NCBI RefSeq assembly: GCF_042100115.1 | Contig: NC_091278.1 | Location: 2,170,001-2,234,000, forward strand | From: Alternaria dauci | Lineage: Eukaryota > Ascomycota > Dothideomycetes > Pleosporales > Pleosporaceae | DNA length: 64,000 nucleotides | Direction of reading: 5' to 3' | Part shown: positions 33,992 to 45,032 of the stretch, in pieces | Layout: every line of letters begins with the position of its first letter | Numbering within the stretch: position 1 is the first letter of the stretch | The notes under the pieces: model-generated | The model's database searches: none | Told to the model about the DNA's origin: nothing | The model's input: only the letters and a program-made list of their open reading frames with translations | Position numbers and translations under genes: made by a program

Positions 33992-35589
33992 ATGAGGTTG
34001 TTCGGCCTTGCGCGAGCGCTAGCGGCGCTCTCTCTGTTGTCAACAGATGTCGTGCGACCCTTCACCCAGGCCCTTGTCCTCGATCCCAATTCCGAGGGTA
34101 AGACGCTGTTGTCGCGCAGTTTGCGCAATCCTGTCTGAAGCCCGAATGTACTGACGATTGTGTTACAGCTTCCATCAAAGATGTTTCTAGTCAGGTTGCC
34201 AAACAGCTCGTTGCGCAGTATGCGACTATCGATGACAAGGGCATACACGTACTGGGAGGCTACCCCGGTATCCTCTACCCACCCTACTACTGGTGGCAGG
34301 CGGGTGCCATGTTTGGTACTCTGCTCGACTACTGGCACTACACCGGCGACGATCAGTACAACGAAATGGTTCGCGAGGGACTGATACATCAGTTCGGAGA
34401 GCATCTTGACCTGGTACGCATTCGTGTACACTGTCCTTGAAAGTCCATCGCTAACCTTTGCAGATGCCTTCCAACCAGTCCAAGAACGAAGGAAACGACG
34501 ACCAAGTCTTCTGGGCCTTCTCCATGATCGCCGCCGCCGAATACAAGCTCAAGGACCCTCCCGCCGATCAGCCTGGTTGGCTCGCCATGACTCAGTCCGT
34601 CTTCAATCAGTTCGTGGGCCGCTACCAGAAAGAGGTCTCCGACGGCACTTGCGGCGGTGGCATGCGCTGGCAAATCTATCCGTGGCTCAATGGCTGGACG
34701 TACAAAAACACTGCTTCCAACGGAGGACTTTTCCATCTCGGCGCCCGACTGGCAATGTACACCAAGAACGACACGTATGCTAGGTGGGCAGAGAAGGCTT
34801 TCGATTGGATGGCACAGAGTCCCATACTGCCTGGAGATGGGCAGGTGTACGATGGAACGAGTATCACGACGAATCCTCCGTGCCACGACGCTGACCAAAC
34901 GCCCTGGACTTACAACTACGGCATCATGATCGCCGGAGCGGCATATGTAAGACATTGTCGCGACCGCAACCTAGCACCTGCAAGCTAACACACCTCAGAT
35001 GTACAACTACACCAACGGCGCCGAAAAATGGCGCACAGAACTCACCAAATTCATCAACAAAGTCGCCATCTTCTTTCCCGAAGAAAAAGGCGGCGTCATG
35101 GTCGAAGTCTGCGAAGCAAACCAAGTTTGTGACGCAGACCAGGAGTCCTTCAAGGCCTACCTCGCCCGTTGGCTCGGCACCACCATGCAAATGGCGCCCG
35201 AATTCACGCCCGAGATCCTACCAAAGTTGCAGAAATCCGCCGTCGCTGCCGCCCAAACGTGTGAAGGTCCGTCTCAACACAACGGCGGGCCCCATCAGTG
35301 CGGTATGAAGTGGTGGAACAACGGATACGATGGCATCGGTGGTGTGGGGCCGCAGATGACGGCCCTCAATGTTATATCCGTGTTGAATGCACAGCGCGTG
35401 CCGCCGCCATACAGTAGCAATACGGGTGGTACGAGCGAGGGCAATCCTGGCTTGGGCAGTGGGAACGATGAGGATCGACTGCCAAAGTTTGAGAGGGAGA
35501 TTTCGACGGCGGACAAGGCCGGGGCGGCGATATTGACGATATTAATGTTTGTCTTGTTTGCGGGAGGGGCCGTGTGGATTTTGATGTAA
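33992..35589 (+). CDS. GPI-anchored mannan endo-1,6-alpha-mannosidase, DCW1/DFG5 family (GH76)
   Basis: Four exons: 33992-34097, 34169-34413, 34464-34946, 34999-35589; 474 aa. An N-terminal signal peptide (LARALAALSLLS, cleaved near residue 27) is followed by the GH76 core: GILYPPYYWWQAGAMFGTLL, NEGNDDQVFWAFSMIAAAEY with the catalytic Asp pair (NDDQ), GGGMRWQI, NGGLFHLGARLA, and a Cys-containing C-terminal part ending CGMKWW. The protein ends in a Ser/Gly linker and a hydrophobic segment (AILTILMFVLFAGGAVWILM) that can act as a GPI signal. Dfg5/Dcw1 enzymes act at the cell surface, linking GPI glycans of mannoproteins to wall glucan, and are needed for wall integrity and polarised growth. Confidence 0.93.
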
Positions 35590-37065
35590 TGAGATTGGAT
35601 AACGAGGAGGAGATATGGGAGAGGGGTGGAAGACGGAGGACGATGGGCTGGCTGTTTTTTTGGTTATACCCCATTGATTGGATGCAGATATGTTGGTATG
35701 ATGGGATGACAGGTGGGCTTTTTTTTGCGAAAGCTCTTTTCATGGCGTTAGTGGTGGCATGGGATATGTGGGTGGAGATTCATGTGTATATTTGATATCT
35801 GAAAGCAATGTGAATGAGTATGTTTTTTACGCTGCTTTGATTGCTAAGACTTGTCAAGAGGATATGAGCGGAGCAAATGTGGATGAAGACTGATTGAACC
35901 TTGGCAATGCTAGCATTGCTGATGAGAATCATCTTGGTTCAGTGGAATGAATACCAAGTAGCTAGATTGCAGCCCGAAGAAAGGGAAGACCCCTCGAATG
36001 CGCAAACGCCGTTGGTAGAGTTGTGACTGAAGTGAGGAGAAAGGTCTGACGCGCGTGCCACAACCGTGGATGCGCTACTCCGGCTTCGGCTACTCCAGGC
36101 TGCCATGGTCCAGCATGTATTGCCATCGAGTCTGCCTCACTGGCGGCCTCCCTGTGCGTGGCTGAGCGATGTAACGTTTGTGATGGGCGCCAGCGCACAG
36201 CCCAGCGAGCATCCAACACGATTCCGGTCAGTGCTAGCAAAAGGCAGTGCTTTCTTATAAGAGACCAGCGCCTGGGGGTTTCATCTCATCTTTTCACATC
36301 TCTCTGCTACTGATTTCGAAGATGCCCATTCGCTCGGTCGAGGACGACTGATGATGCCCAGAGCGACGTCGATAATGTACTGTTAGGCAACCATGGCCAC
36401 AAGGCAGAAAGGCAGAAAGACGGGATCAAGCGAGGGGTCTTCCAGCTCGACTTGTTCCGCGACAACGCTCACTGTACCAGGATGCGTTTGCGTGACCTCG
36501 CCACAAAACTCTCAATGCTATCCCGGGAGCGCAAAAATAGGCTGATCTTTTCGGTTTGCAGTACCAGCAATACAGCTTATCGTCAGTCCCACCGGTTGGC
36601 CTGCCAGGATCACGCACAGCCCCCGCCTGTTCCTGTCGCTCCGCTTCTCTGAACATCTAGACTACAGCTAGACGGCTAGACGACTAACATCATAGAGTAC
36701 TCTCATGCACATTGAGCCAAAGCCTCAAGCTTGGAGGAGTACCGCTCCGCCCCAAGGCTCATATACCGCCACTCCAGACAACTTGTCACCCAGTAATGTA
36801 ATCCTCTACATTGCATCGATCGCTGTCGTTAGCGAAGCTCGACTCTCTTCCTGAGGCCGAGCGCAGATCTTATAGTCGTAGCGCTATATCGTGGCAGCCT
36901 TCTGCTAAGAACAACATCTTCGAGCCCAAACTTACACGCAATCGGCCTAGGCCCTGAACCAGTGACGTCTCTTCTGCAACATTGAGATATGACTCTTAAC
37001 CTTTTATTTAAACCTCAAAGCGTCGGCTCTCGCTTTGGCTGATCTAGCATTACTGCATCTACAAC
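35590..37065. other. Intergenic, about 1.5 kb; boundary of conserved and accessory halves
   Basis: No gene recognised. Upstream of the HET gene there is a TTTATTTAAA box at about 37002-37011. Confidence 0.6.
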
Positions 37066-39652
37066 ATGCCGCCCAAAAAACAAGCACCCAATTCTACCAG
37101 GAAGCGACGACGACACCAAACTCAAGATGAGCCTGTCGAGCGGCTACGGAAGTCTATCCGCCATTCGGCAACATCCGACCAAATGAACGGTGGCCTTCAA
37201 TCTCCGCCACGAACCCCAACACCAGTCGGACGGGGAAGTGTCTATATCACAGACCGTTACGAGCCACATCTACAGCCAGACTCGACGAACGAGCCTGGAC
37301 GTCAGTACGACACCCAGTCTGCTACACCTCAGTCTGCAGTAAAGCATTCTCCACACACGAATCTCGAAGGTACTGGAGAGACTGCAGGCTCTTCCGCACC
37401 CATTATTCTCCAAAAGCTGGAGTGGGCGCCACCATCGTCAGTCAAGATCAAGAGGCTGGGGTTCAATACACCTACAGGTGCGCCACCTGGTGCTGGGAAA
37501 GGATGCAGGCTGGCAGGGGCCGTACGTCAAGTCATCAGGATGTATAGCTATACACGCATCTCCAAACATCAATCCCGTCTCCTGCTCATCAAACCTGGGG
37601 CTTTTGATGACCAGATCAGTGCCTCGTTGCTGGCTGTAGACGATGATCGACTCGGAAGTAGTGATGTTCCCTATGCCGCTCTTTCTTACAACTGGGGAGT
37701 TGGAGGAGATGGCAGCCACACTATCATCATACAGGACGACCCGGCTTCTCTGCGAACCGACTGTGTAGGGAATGTTGTTGACGCTCTCAAAACCGCAATG
37801 AATCACAAAATGCTCAAGGTTCAGCCAAACCTACACGAAGCGCTCAAGCATTTGCGAAACGACAAGTATGTTGTCAGCATATGGGTCGACGCATTATGTA
37901 TCAATCAGTTCGACATTACGGAGAAGGAGGAGCAAGTACTCAAAATGGCGCAGATCTACCGCAAGGCCTACAACGTGAACATATGGCTTGGCTCCGACAA
38001 GGCCAGTGATGTGATATCCGACAGAGCCATGACATTCATTCCGAAGGTCATTGATCTAGAAAACCATTCTACGTTGCTGACTAGCGACGTTCACATTGAG
38101 GAGTGGGCGAGTTTGTACGAGCTGCTGAAGTGGAGCTGGTGCGTATCCCTTGGCCAATTATTGCATCATCGCGCTAACAGGAACGTCCAGGTTCTCGCGA
38201 CGATGGGTCGTACAGGAGTTGGCCTTCGCTCAAAGTGCCTCTGTCCACTGCGGTAGGCACAAGCGCCGCTGGAGCGATTTCCAGACCGCTATTGCGATCT
38301 TCGACCGGCACTTCAATGCGCCGAAGCCCAGGCTTATAGCGCACTACGCGTCTGCACATGCGAAGCGTATTCATCAAGATGATGACTCAACATTGGAAAT
38401 CGAGCAACTCGGTGCCAAGTTGCTCGTCGACATGACTTCGTCTCTCTTCCGTAAGAGACCAGATGGATCTCTTGAATCAACCAAGGGACTGGAGAGCCTA
38501 GTCTGCTCTTTGTCCGGTTTCGATACATCTGACCCACGCGATACCATCAACGCGTTCCGGAGCATCTCCAAAGAAGCCGACCGACTAGAGACACGTCAAC
38601 GGGCACCTCAGCCACCCCCCGCCCCCAGCTATAGTAAAGATCTCTTCGAAGTGTACCGCGACTTTGTCAAATGGGTCATCGCGGATACGGGTTCGCTCGA
38701 CATCATATGCCGCCATTGGGCCCTAAAAGAGCGCAAGCAATGCACGCCGACGACGCCTCGGCTGGTCGAGCTGCCATCATGGATCTTGTTCGTGGAAGAC
38801 TCCACCTGGGGGAAGGGCGAAGAATTGTTCAGGGGTAGAAAGGCGGGAGACAGCTTTGTCGGCATGCCTGACGGTAGGAATTACAACGCTTGTGCGAGCG
38901 GTATGCTCTACAAGCAAGCAGACGTCAAGTTTCCCAAACGTACTACACTGCATAGTTCGCCAAAGAAAGGCGGCACTATAGCACAGAATCTCAACTCGCC
39001 CGCCCAGATTATCCATGACATGTCATTGTCTGTCAAGGGTGTGATTATCGGAAATGTGTCTTTCCGGACCGACCCATTTCCTGATGGCGTCATCACCAAG
39101 GACTGCCTCGAAGGGCTAGGATGGAGTTTCGATAGAGATGCCACAGAGATCACCGATGTTCCCGACCAGCTTTGGCAAACCCTTGTCGCTGATCGGAGTC
39201 CAAAAGGAAGTCCCACTCTTCCGTTCTACAAAGCGGCTTGCCAACATTGCCTGACATATCAAACCAACAACGGACATATCAACATCAACACAATACTACG
39301 GCACAATATTCAGGACGGCGAGCAGAGCATAGTCAACGACTACCTTTGTCGTGTACGTGCCGTCACTTGGAACCGATCATTCATCAAAGGTGACGCTCTT
39401 TGCCATGCCGCTGGCCAAACCTGTAGCGCATACCATGGCCAGTTTGTTGGCTTTGGTCCACCAAAGACTGAGAGAGGTGACATGCTTGCCATTCTTTACG
39501 GCTGCAGTGTTCCTGTCGTTCTCCGGCCAGTGGCGAACGAATCTGGCGAGCATGCCGGTTATCTGTTTGTTGGAGAAGCTTACGTTTACGGCAACATGGA
39601 AGGCGAAGCTTTCAATCACCAATACGAGAAGAAGGTCTTCAAAATTCTCTGA
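37066..39652 (+). CDS. HET-domain (heterokaryon-incompatibility type) protein
   Basis: Two exons, 37066-38138 and 38191-39652. The 52-bp intron (GTGCGT donor, TCCAG acceptor) restores WSWFSRRWVVQELAFA; 844 aa. The first 125 residues are disordered and basic (STRKRRRHQ, a likely nuclear signal). The HET domain follows: YAALSYNWG near residue 203, SIWVDALCINQFD near 270, KMAQIYRKAYNVNIWLG, and the RRWVVQELAFA block. The remaining 450 residues contain no NACHT, WD or ankyrin repeats that I can see, but they end with a GDMLAILYGCSVPVVLRP-type segment common at the end of HET proteins. Many such genes exist per genome in Pezizomycotina. Some trigger cell death on fusion with an incompatible strain; the role of most is unknown. 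Confidence 0.93.
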
Positions 39653-40101
39653 TGACACTAGCTGGTCACCAGTGATGGCACGACTCTTGATATTCTCTTT
39701 CCTTGCTTTTATCCTTTGTGTATTTCTTGTCACTGTAGAGTTCAGGCATGCGCTTGGTTGGAGCCACGTCCCCTCATCCCTTCACGATACCCTTACGACA
39801 AGATCTCATGACACCATATACCCCATACGAGTTGTATTGCGCAAGCGTCTCTTTCTGCCAAGACTTTGACCTTTGGCATTCCATCATGTTTACTACTCAT
39901 GTATTCCAGATCTCTCTCCATACACTTTTCGATAGACCATGATCGCATCTCTTATCGTTGTGATCAATAGTGTAAATACCATGTACCTACACGTCTTCTT
40001 GATATTACACGACTGGCCAAAGTACAATCATATGACAGGCGTGGGATGGACGAGGTTGCAAAGTACCGCAAATCTGCAGATGGTCGGTGGTCTTGTACTA
40101 T
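39653..40101. other. Tail-to-tail intergenic region
   Basis: 449 bp of AT-richer sequence between the HET gene and the broken aldo/keto reductase. No gene seen. Confidence 0.6.
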
Positions 40102-41303
40102 CTACCCAACTGCAGCCAACTCTTTAGTCTTGTACAACTCCTCGAAAGCTCGCACATCATCATTGCTCAGTTCTAAACCTACAGCTCCGACCGCCTCGTC
40201 GACGCGCTCGCGACTGTGAAGTCCAAGAACTGGATTGTCCCCTTTCTTCAAAGACCAAGCAATCGCAACCGTGGCCATGGTAGTGCCCAGCCTCTTTGCG
40301 ACTTCCTCGAGCCTATCAACCACCATCTTATCTCCATCTGTATACAACCCCATGAGATTCAAATCATTCTTCGCGCGAATGGACGATTTGCCGGCATTCC
40401 AAGGCCGTGTAAGAACTCCTTGAGCCAGAGGAGACCACGGAATAAGTCCAATGCCAGCATGCGCACAATACGGAATCATCTCACGTTCCTCTTCACGATA
40501 CAAGAGGTTGTGGTAGTTCTGCATGCTGATGAATGTATGCCATCCATGTTTCTCCGCTGTGTTGTTGAGCATCTGGAATTCCCATGCAGCCATCTACGCC
40601 ACCGTTAGCTACTTGAATCAGTTGGAAGAGGATCGCAGAGCTCACTGAACTTGCGCCGATCTAACGGACTTTCCCGCTCTCGACAACGTCATTCAAAGCC
40701 CTCATAATCTCCACCGGATCAACGTCACGGTCAAGACGATGCAGTTGGAGCACATCGATGTATGTTCCCAGCCTTCTCATCATTAGTTATGAGCTAGGCC
40801 GTCTAGCGTGTTACATACCTCTCGACACTGGCGTTCACAGCATCAAAGATATGCTTACGGCTCAGACCAACGCGGTTCACCATCGGACCATCATTGGTTG
40901 CGGCCATCCAGTAGTTGAATCGCCCATCTTGGATCAGATCTTCGTCGACTCCAAAGTAGATCTTGGTCAGCAAGACCAGCCGTTCGCGAGGAATGTTGAA
41001 TTTTGTGATGGCTTTTCCAATGATGCGTTCAGAATCACCAACAGAATAGAAGTCGGCTGTATCTCACGTGTTGATGCCGGACTTGTACGCGTGTTCAAGC
41101 AATGGCAAAGCCTTCTCCTCGGGCAGAGTCCAGGGTTCGGCTTTAGGTTCTCCAAAACCCATAGTACCAAGTACTATCTTCGAAATCTTCAGCCCGGAAC
41201 ACCCAAGGCTACAAGAGTGTCTATCAGTGACATGTTATCTCCACGACACATTGCAATAGACTTACCGAGTGTACTGCATACCGGCAGAGGTTGATGTCGA
41301 CAT
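40102..41303 (-). pseudogene. Aldo/keto reductase with two in-frame stops
   Basis: The gene structure is intact: ATG 41303, exons 41266-41303, 40819-41208, 40646-40772, 40102-40593, all splice sites usable and frames joining. Motifs are those of NADPH-dependent aldo/keto reductases of the Aad/YakC group: ISKIVLGTMGFGEP, the catalytic-tetrad segment GINT*DTADFYS, YIDVLQLHR, GKVR*IGASSM, IGLIPWSPLAQGVL and a C-terminal LGLHSRERVDEAV. The two asterisks are stops: TGA at 41064-41066, where Trp (GINTWDTAD) is expected, and TAG at 40661-40663, where Tyr or Trp is expected. Both hit conserved positions. A full reductase cannot be made. The 3' half beginning at ATG 40593 is open and lacks the catalytic Asp/Tyr. 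It looks like a recent loss, because nothing else is damaged. Confidence 0.85.
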
Positions 41304-42190
41304 TTTATGCGAGCGAGGAGATCTATGAATAACGTTCGATTGGAATCAGGAGATGATGAAGACTAGCAAAGTATGGTCAAAAGTAAAAGCTGGTGGTCTC
41401 ATTTTGCTAATTCAATCACTAGGATATATACAAGTCACATTTGTGGTCCATCATCGAACAGTTTGAGATGACAACGAGCTCGTGTAAGCATTTCGCAACG
41501 ACGATGCTGTCGGACCCCGAAAGGGAACATTGTAGCATGATGATAAAGGTACGGGAATCGTGAAGGGGCGAAGTGGCCGAAGAAGCGGGCCGATTCATGA
41601 ATGATTAGCAACGCAGCTGGTGTCTCGCAGCGCAAAGCGGCCGAAAACTGCAACGCCAAGTGGATGCTCAGTGTGCCAAGGTCTCGTCTACGGGAAGAGA
41701 AGCAAAGCCATAGTAAGAGCATTTAGGTCAGACACTTGATGGCTGCATAGCAGCGTGTGGGTACACAAGGTTATCGACTGGCTGAGGGAAAACCGGTGGA
41801 CTGAGCAAGGCAAAACTTTGCAGTGAGCCTGTCAACACTCGAGAGCAGGCGCAGTGCTAGTTCCGAACCAAGGTACGGACCTTCACAGTGTCCTTCAGTG
41901 GAGCTCGCAGAGGGCCCAAGGGGTCGTTGTTATCTGGCTATGCGAGGCACTTGTGGGGTGTTGCAAGGGGACGATGGCTGGTATTGGTTCCGTTAGCTTG
42001 CGATACCATTACGCATCTTGTGCCTTTGCCTGAAGTGGGAAAAGGTATCATCTTTGTTTCATAGAAGAGCGTGTCATTCCCATTCTTTAGAAGAGTGTGC
42101 GATATTTGCCAATCATACATGTACAACAGATTCGATCTCCCGACTATTGTGAACATGCCGAACGACCAAGCTACTGCTTGACGCGGACTG
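41304..42190. other. Intergenic, about 0.9 kb
   Basis: Upstream of the broken reductase and downstream of the GH16 gene. No gene recognised. Confidence 0.6.
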
Positions 42191-43302
42191 CTACATGACC
42201 GTCACGAAGCTTACTGTTGACGCCATTCCGACAACCCACCAGACGCACTCCGTGACGAGATCCCGTAGGCAAGGAGATGCGTTGGGTGTTGGCGAACCCA
42301 GCGACGACTCTACTGAGCATACTGTCCCACCCGTATCAGTGCTGGCACCGGCACTCGTGTTGAAAAGCAGCTCAACCCATTGTATATCAAACCAAGCATC
42401 TTGACCAATATCCATACGCCCCGAGAAAGTACCACCGTTGCTCCAAAGACTCAGGATTATCATGCTCTCCGTATCCGGCACATTAATATCCGTGTTTGCT
42501 GATTGGACCCCATTCATATACCAAGCACTTCTTCCACCAACCCAGTCAAGTCTGTAGTTGTTCCAAGTCGAAGTGGGTTGGTGCGCCTCCATTGACACAT
42601 TGAACGTTGCGCCATCGATTGGTACCCCAGTGTCTGGGTCGGTGGTAGGCTGATTGGAGTAGTGCACTTCGTCTGCCGAGCCTCCGGTCGGGATCTCTAT
42701 ATCCGACTCGGAGGTGTCATCGTAATACGTGAAGAAGCCAGCAATTGCGCCACTGGCTCCATGGACGCGGGCGGACATGCGAATGGAGGCGAATGTGACG
42801 TTGTATTCTGCAAAGTCAAGCTCAGCCGCCAGCTGGCTTCCGTCTGAAAGTCTCGTCGTATGTAAAGTGAGGTAGGTCGAGCGATCTTCCGACAATTCGG
42901 TATTGTTGCCTGGAACTGGTTAAGAGAGCGCAGAGACCACGTAGGAGACTACAGCTTACTGATTGACACACGAGATGGTTTATAGTGCATATCTACTGTA
43001 TGTTCCCTAGGAGAAGGCCTGAACCAATCTCTGGCATTCCAACCCGAATTCCAAGGAGCGGCCTCGATGATCTTGGACTGATCATTAGCTGATTCAGTAG
43101 CCGTGTAACTCTTCTCGTAAGACGAGGCGGCAGCCGCATCCCCGTTGATACCTCCACGAAGGTTTCTAAAGTCGTAGAAGCGATAGAAGTCATACGTTGC
43201 TGCAGTCGAGCCATTGGTTGAGAAGTGAGTACAATCTGCAGTGACCTGAACGAGGAGAAGAGACACAACGGAAGCCAAGAGGGGATATGCATTGAAAACC
43301 AT
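42191..43302 (-). CDS. Secreted GH16 family glycoside hydrolase
   Basis: Two exons, 42960-43302 and 42191-42909 (50-bp intron), 353 aa. A signal peptide (AYPLLASVVSLLLVQVTA) starts at ATG 43302; seven codons upstream are in frame but begin with a non-ATG codon. The mature part is a beta-jelly roll with the GH16 catalytic motif ESDIEI (about residues 181-186; Glu nucleophile, Asp, Glu acid/base), preceded by ARVHGASGAIAGFFTY and followed by WNNYRLDWVGGRSAWYMNG and ILSLWSNGGTFSG. GH16 enzymes cleave or transfer beta-1,3/1,4-glucans, and fungal CRH members link chitin to glucan. The sequence alone does not decide between hydrolase and transglycosylase. The hydrophobic C-terminus (WWVVGMASTVSFVTVM) could be a weak GPI signal. 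It neighbours the epimerase and GT2 genes. Confidence 0.88.
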
Positions 43303-43736
43303 GGCAAAGACTGAAGGCAAGCGATTGGGACCAAAGCAGATTTAACCTGCGATCATCGCCATTTAGTAGTTGGACGTGTGTATACAACATACGTGCAATG
43401 ATTTCCTCTCGGTGATCTCGTGGTCTGGATGTCGCCGCAACAGGCGTTCGGACGAGACATTGTGAGCGAAGACGTTCAGCTGCTTGAGTTCAGCGTTCGA
43501 GTTTCTGTTCATGGAGATTAAGGTGAACGTGGGGTATTACAGGGCTGTGTTGTGTTCCAGATGCGAGGCAAGGGATCATGAGATGACACGAATGTGGCTT
43601 GCAAGTGGCGTCCAAGGAACAATTGCTGAATTACATCCCGTGGCTCCGCCCGTCTTGGCGCTAAGAGGTACCGTGCCCGAAATCGAGTCCATTTGTCGCT
43701 CCCAGTTCCTGCTCGCCAAAAGAACTTCTAAAAGTG
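43303..43736. other. Intergenic, GH16 to UDP-glucose epimerase
   Basis: 434 bp between two minus-strand genes; it holds the GH16 promoter and the epimerase 3' flank. No gene seen. Confidence 0.5.
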
Positions 43737-45032
43737 TCAATTATATGCCGCGGAGCCATCGATTTGAAGAAAGCGGCACAAATCTTGGCAACAGTCTTCG
43801 ATTGACTTTGCCGTCTTCCACTCGAGTTCTACAGCTGCCCTCGTGGGATCAGCGACGACAACGCCTACGTCACCCGCACGACGTCCAACCTCTCGCAATT
43901 CTACACCCTTCCCTGAATAGGTTTGCATGGCTGACACGATTTGCTTCACCGAGCTACCATCGCCAGTGCCCAGGTTGTACGTGTGAAAACCTGGCGCCAG
44001 CCGTGACTCGCCAACCGCCTTGAGAGCAGCAACGTGGCCTAACGCCAGATCACTGACATGGATAAAGTCGCGCATTGCTGTGCCATCTCTAGTATCCCAA
44101 TCTGTGCCGAAAATCTTGAGGTGCGGCATCTGGCCGTTCATCACTCGCAGTAGGCTAGGCATGAGGTTGCTGGGTTCTGTTCTGGGGTCTTCTCCTAGCT
44201 TGCCAGAAGCATCACAGCCGATGGGGTTGAAGTAGCGCAAAGCCACAATGGACCACTCTGGATCTGAGACTGCCAAGTCATTCAGAATAGCCTCGCACAT
44301 CCATTTCGAACGACCGTAGGGATTTGAGATCGCCGTGCAGCCGCCTTGCGTGACTTGCTTCTCTCCTGCAGCATCGACCCAATCGCGGGTTTCGTGGACG
44401 CAATGGTTCTCGCTTATCCTCACCCCAATCTCAGGTGTCACTTCGCCATAGACGGCGGCAGAAGAAGAGAAGATGAGGTTTTTGATGTTCAGGCTGTCCA
44501 ATAACGTGCAAAAGGTGACCATACCCGCAACATTGTTGGAATAGTATCGCAGTGGCTGCTGAATACTTTCAGAAACAGCCTTGTGGGCGGCAAAGTGGAT
44601 GACGCCTTCGATGGCGGAGCTTGACAGTCCAGCGCTATACCGTTTGAGAATGACTGACATGGCCTGTTCGTTTCGGTAGTCGACTTCGTGGAAAGTAAGG
44701 GATGGGCTCGACAAACTGTTCCGGTAGTGTTCATCTCGCAGTCCCTTGATACGGTCCAGTGTCGTCAGGTACGAATTGTCCAGATTGTCGACAACGACAA
44801 CATTGAATCCGGCTTTGAGGAGCTCCAATGACGTATGACTGCCGATGTATCCTAGACCTCCAACCACAAGAACGTACTTGGATTGATGAGCATTGGGTGC
44901 ATCCGAAACAAAAGACAACAACTCGTCGATCTCAGAAGCAGGGGTGCTGTACCCGGAAAGGATAGTTAATCCGGGTGAAGAAGGGGATGCATCTGTAGAA
45001 GATGAATATGGGCGCGCTCCGAAGTAAGACAT
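43737..45032 (-). CDS. UDP-glucose 4-epimerase
   Basis: Intron-free, 431 aa. About 50 Ser/Pro-rich residues precede the Rossmann fold, an unusual N-terminal extension compared with the 340-380 residues of typical GalE. Features: NAD-binding GGLGYIGS (58-65), VVVDNLDNS, IHFAAHKAVSES, SSSAAVYG, catalytic Tyr239/Lys243 in NPYGRSK, RYFNPIGC and the TRDGTAMRDFIHVSDLALGH block. It interconverts UDP-glucose and UDP-galactose (and possibly the N-acetyl forms), for the Leloir pathway or for galactose-containing wall polymers. No galactokinase or galactose-1-phosphate uridylyltransferase is nearby. It is divergent from the GT2 polysaccharide synthase across 1.5 kb, and the tail of GH16 lies on the other side. 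Confidence 0.93.
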   Translation of the reverse strand: MSYFGARPYSSSTDASPSSPGLTILSGYSTPASEIDELLSFVSDAPNAHQSKYVLVVGGLGYIGSHTSLELLKAGFNVVVVDNLDNSYLTTLDRIKGLRDEHYRNSLSSPSLTFHEVDYRNEQAMSVILKRYSAGLSSSAIEGVIHFAAHKAVSESIQQPLRYYSNNVAGMVTFCTLLDSLNIKNLIFSSSAAVYGEVTPEIGVRISENHCVHETRDWVDAAGEKQVTQGGCTAISNPYGRSKWMCEAILNDLAVSDPEWSIVALRYFNPIGCDASGKLGEDPRTEPSNLMPSLLRVMNGQMPHLKIFGTDWDTRDGTAMRDFIHVSDLALGHVAALKAVGESRLAPGFHTYNLGTGDGSSVKQIVSAMQTYSGKGVELREVGRRAGDVGVVVADPTRAAVELEWKTAKSIEDCCQDLCRFLQIDGSAAYN

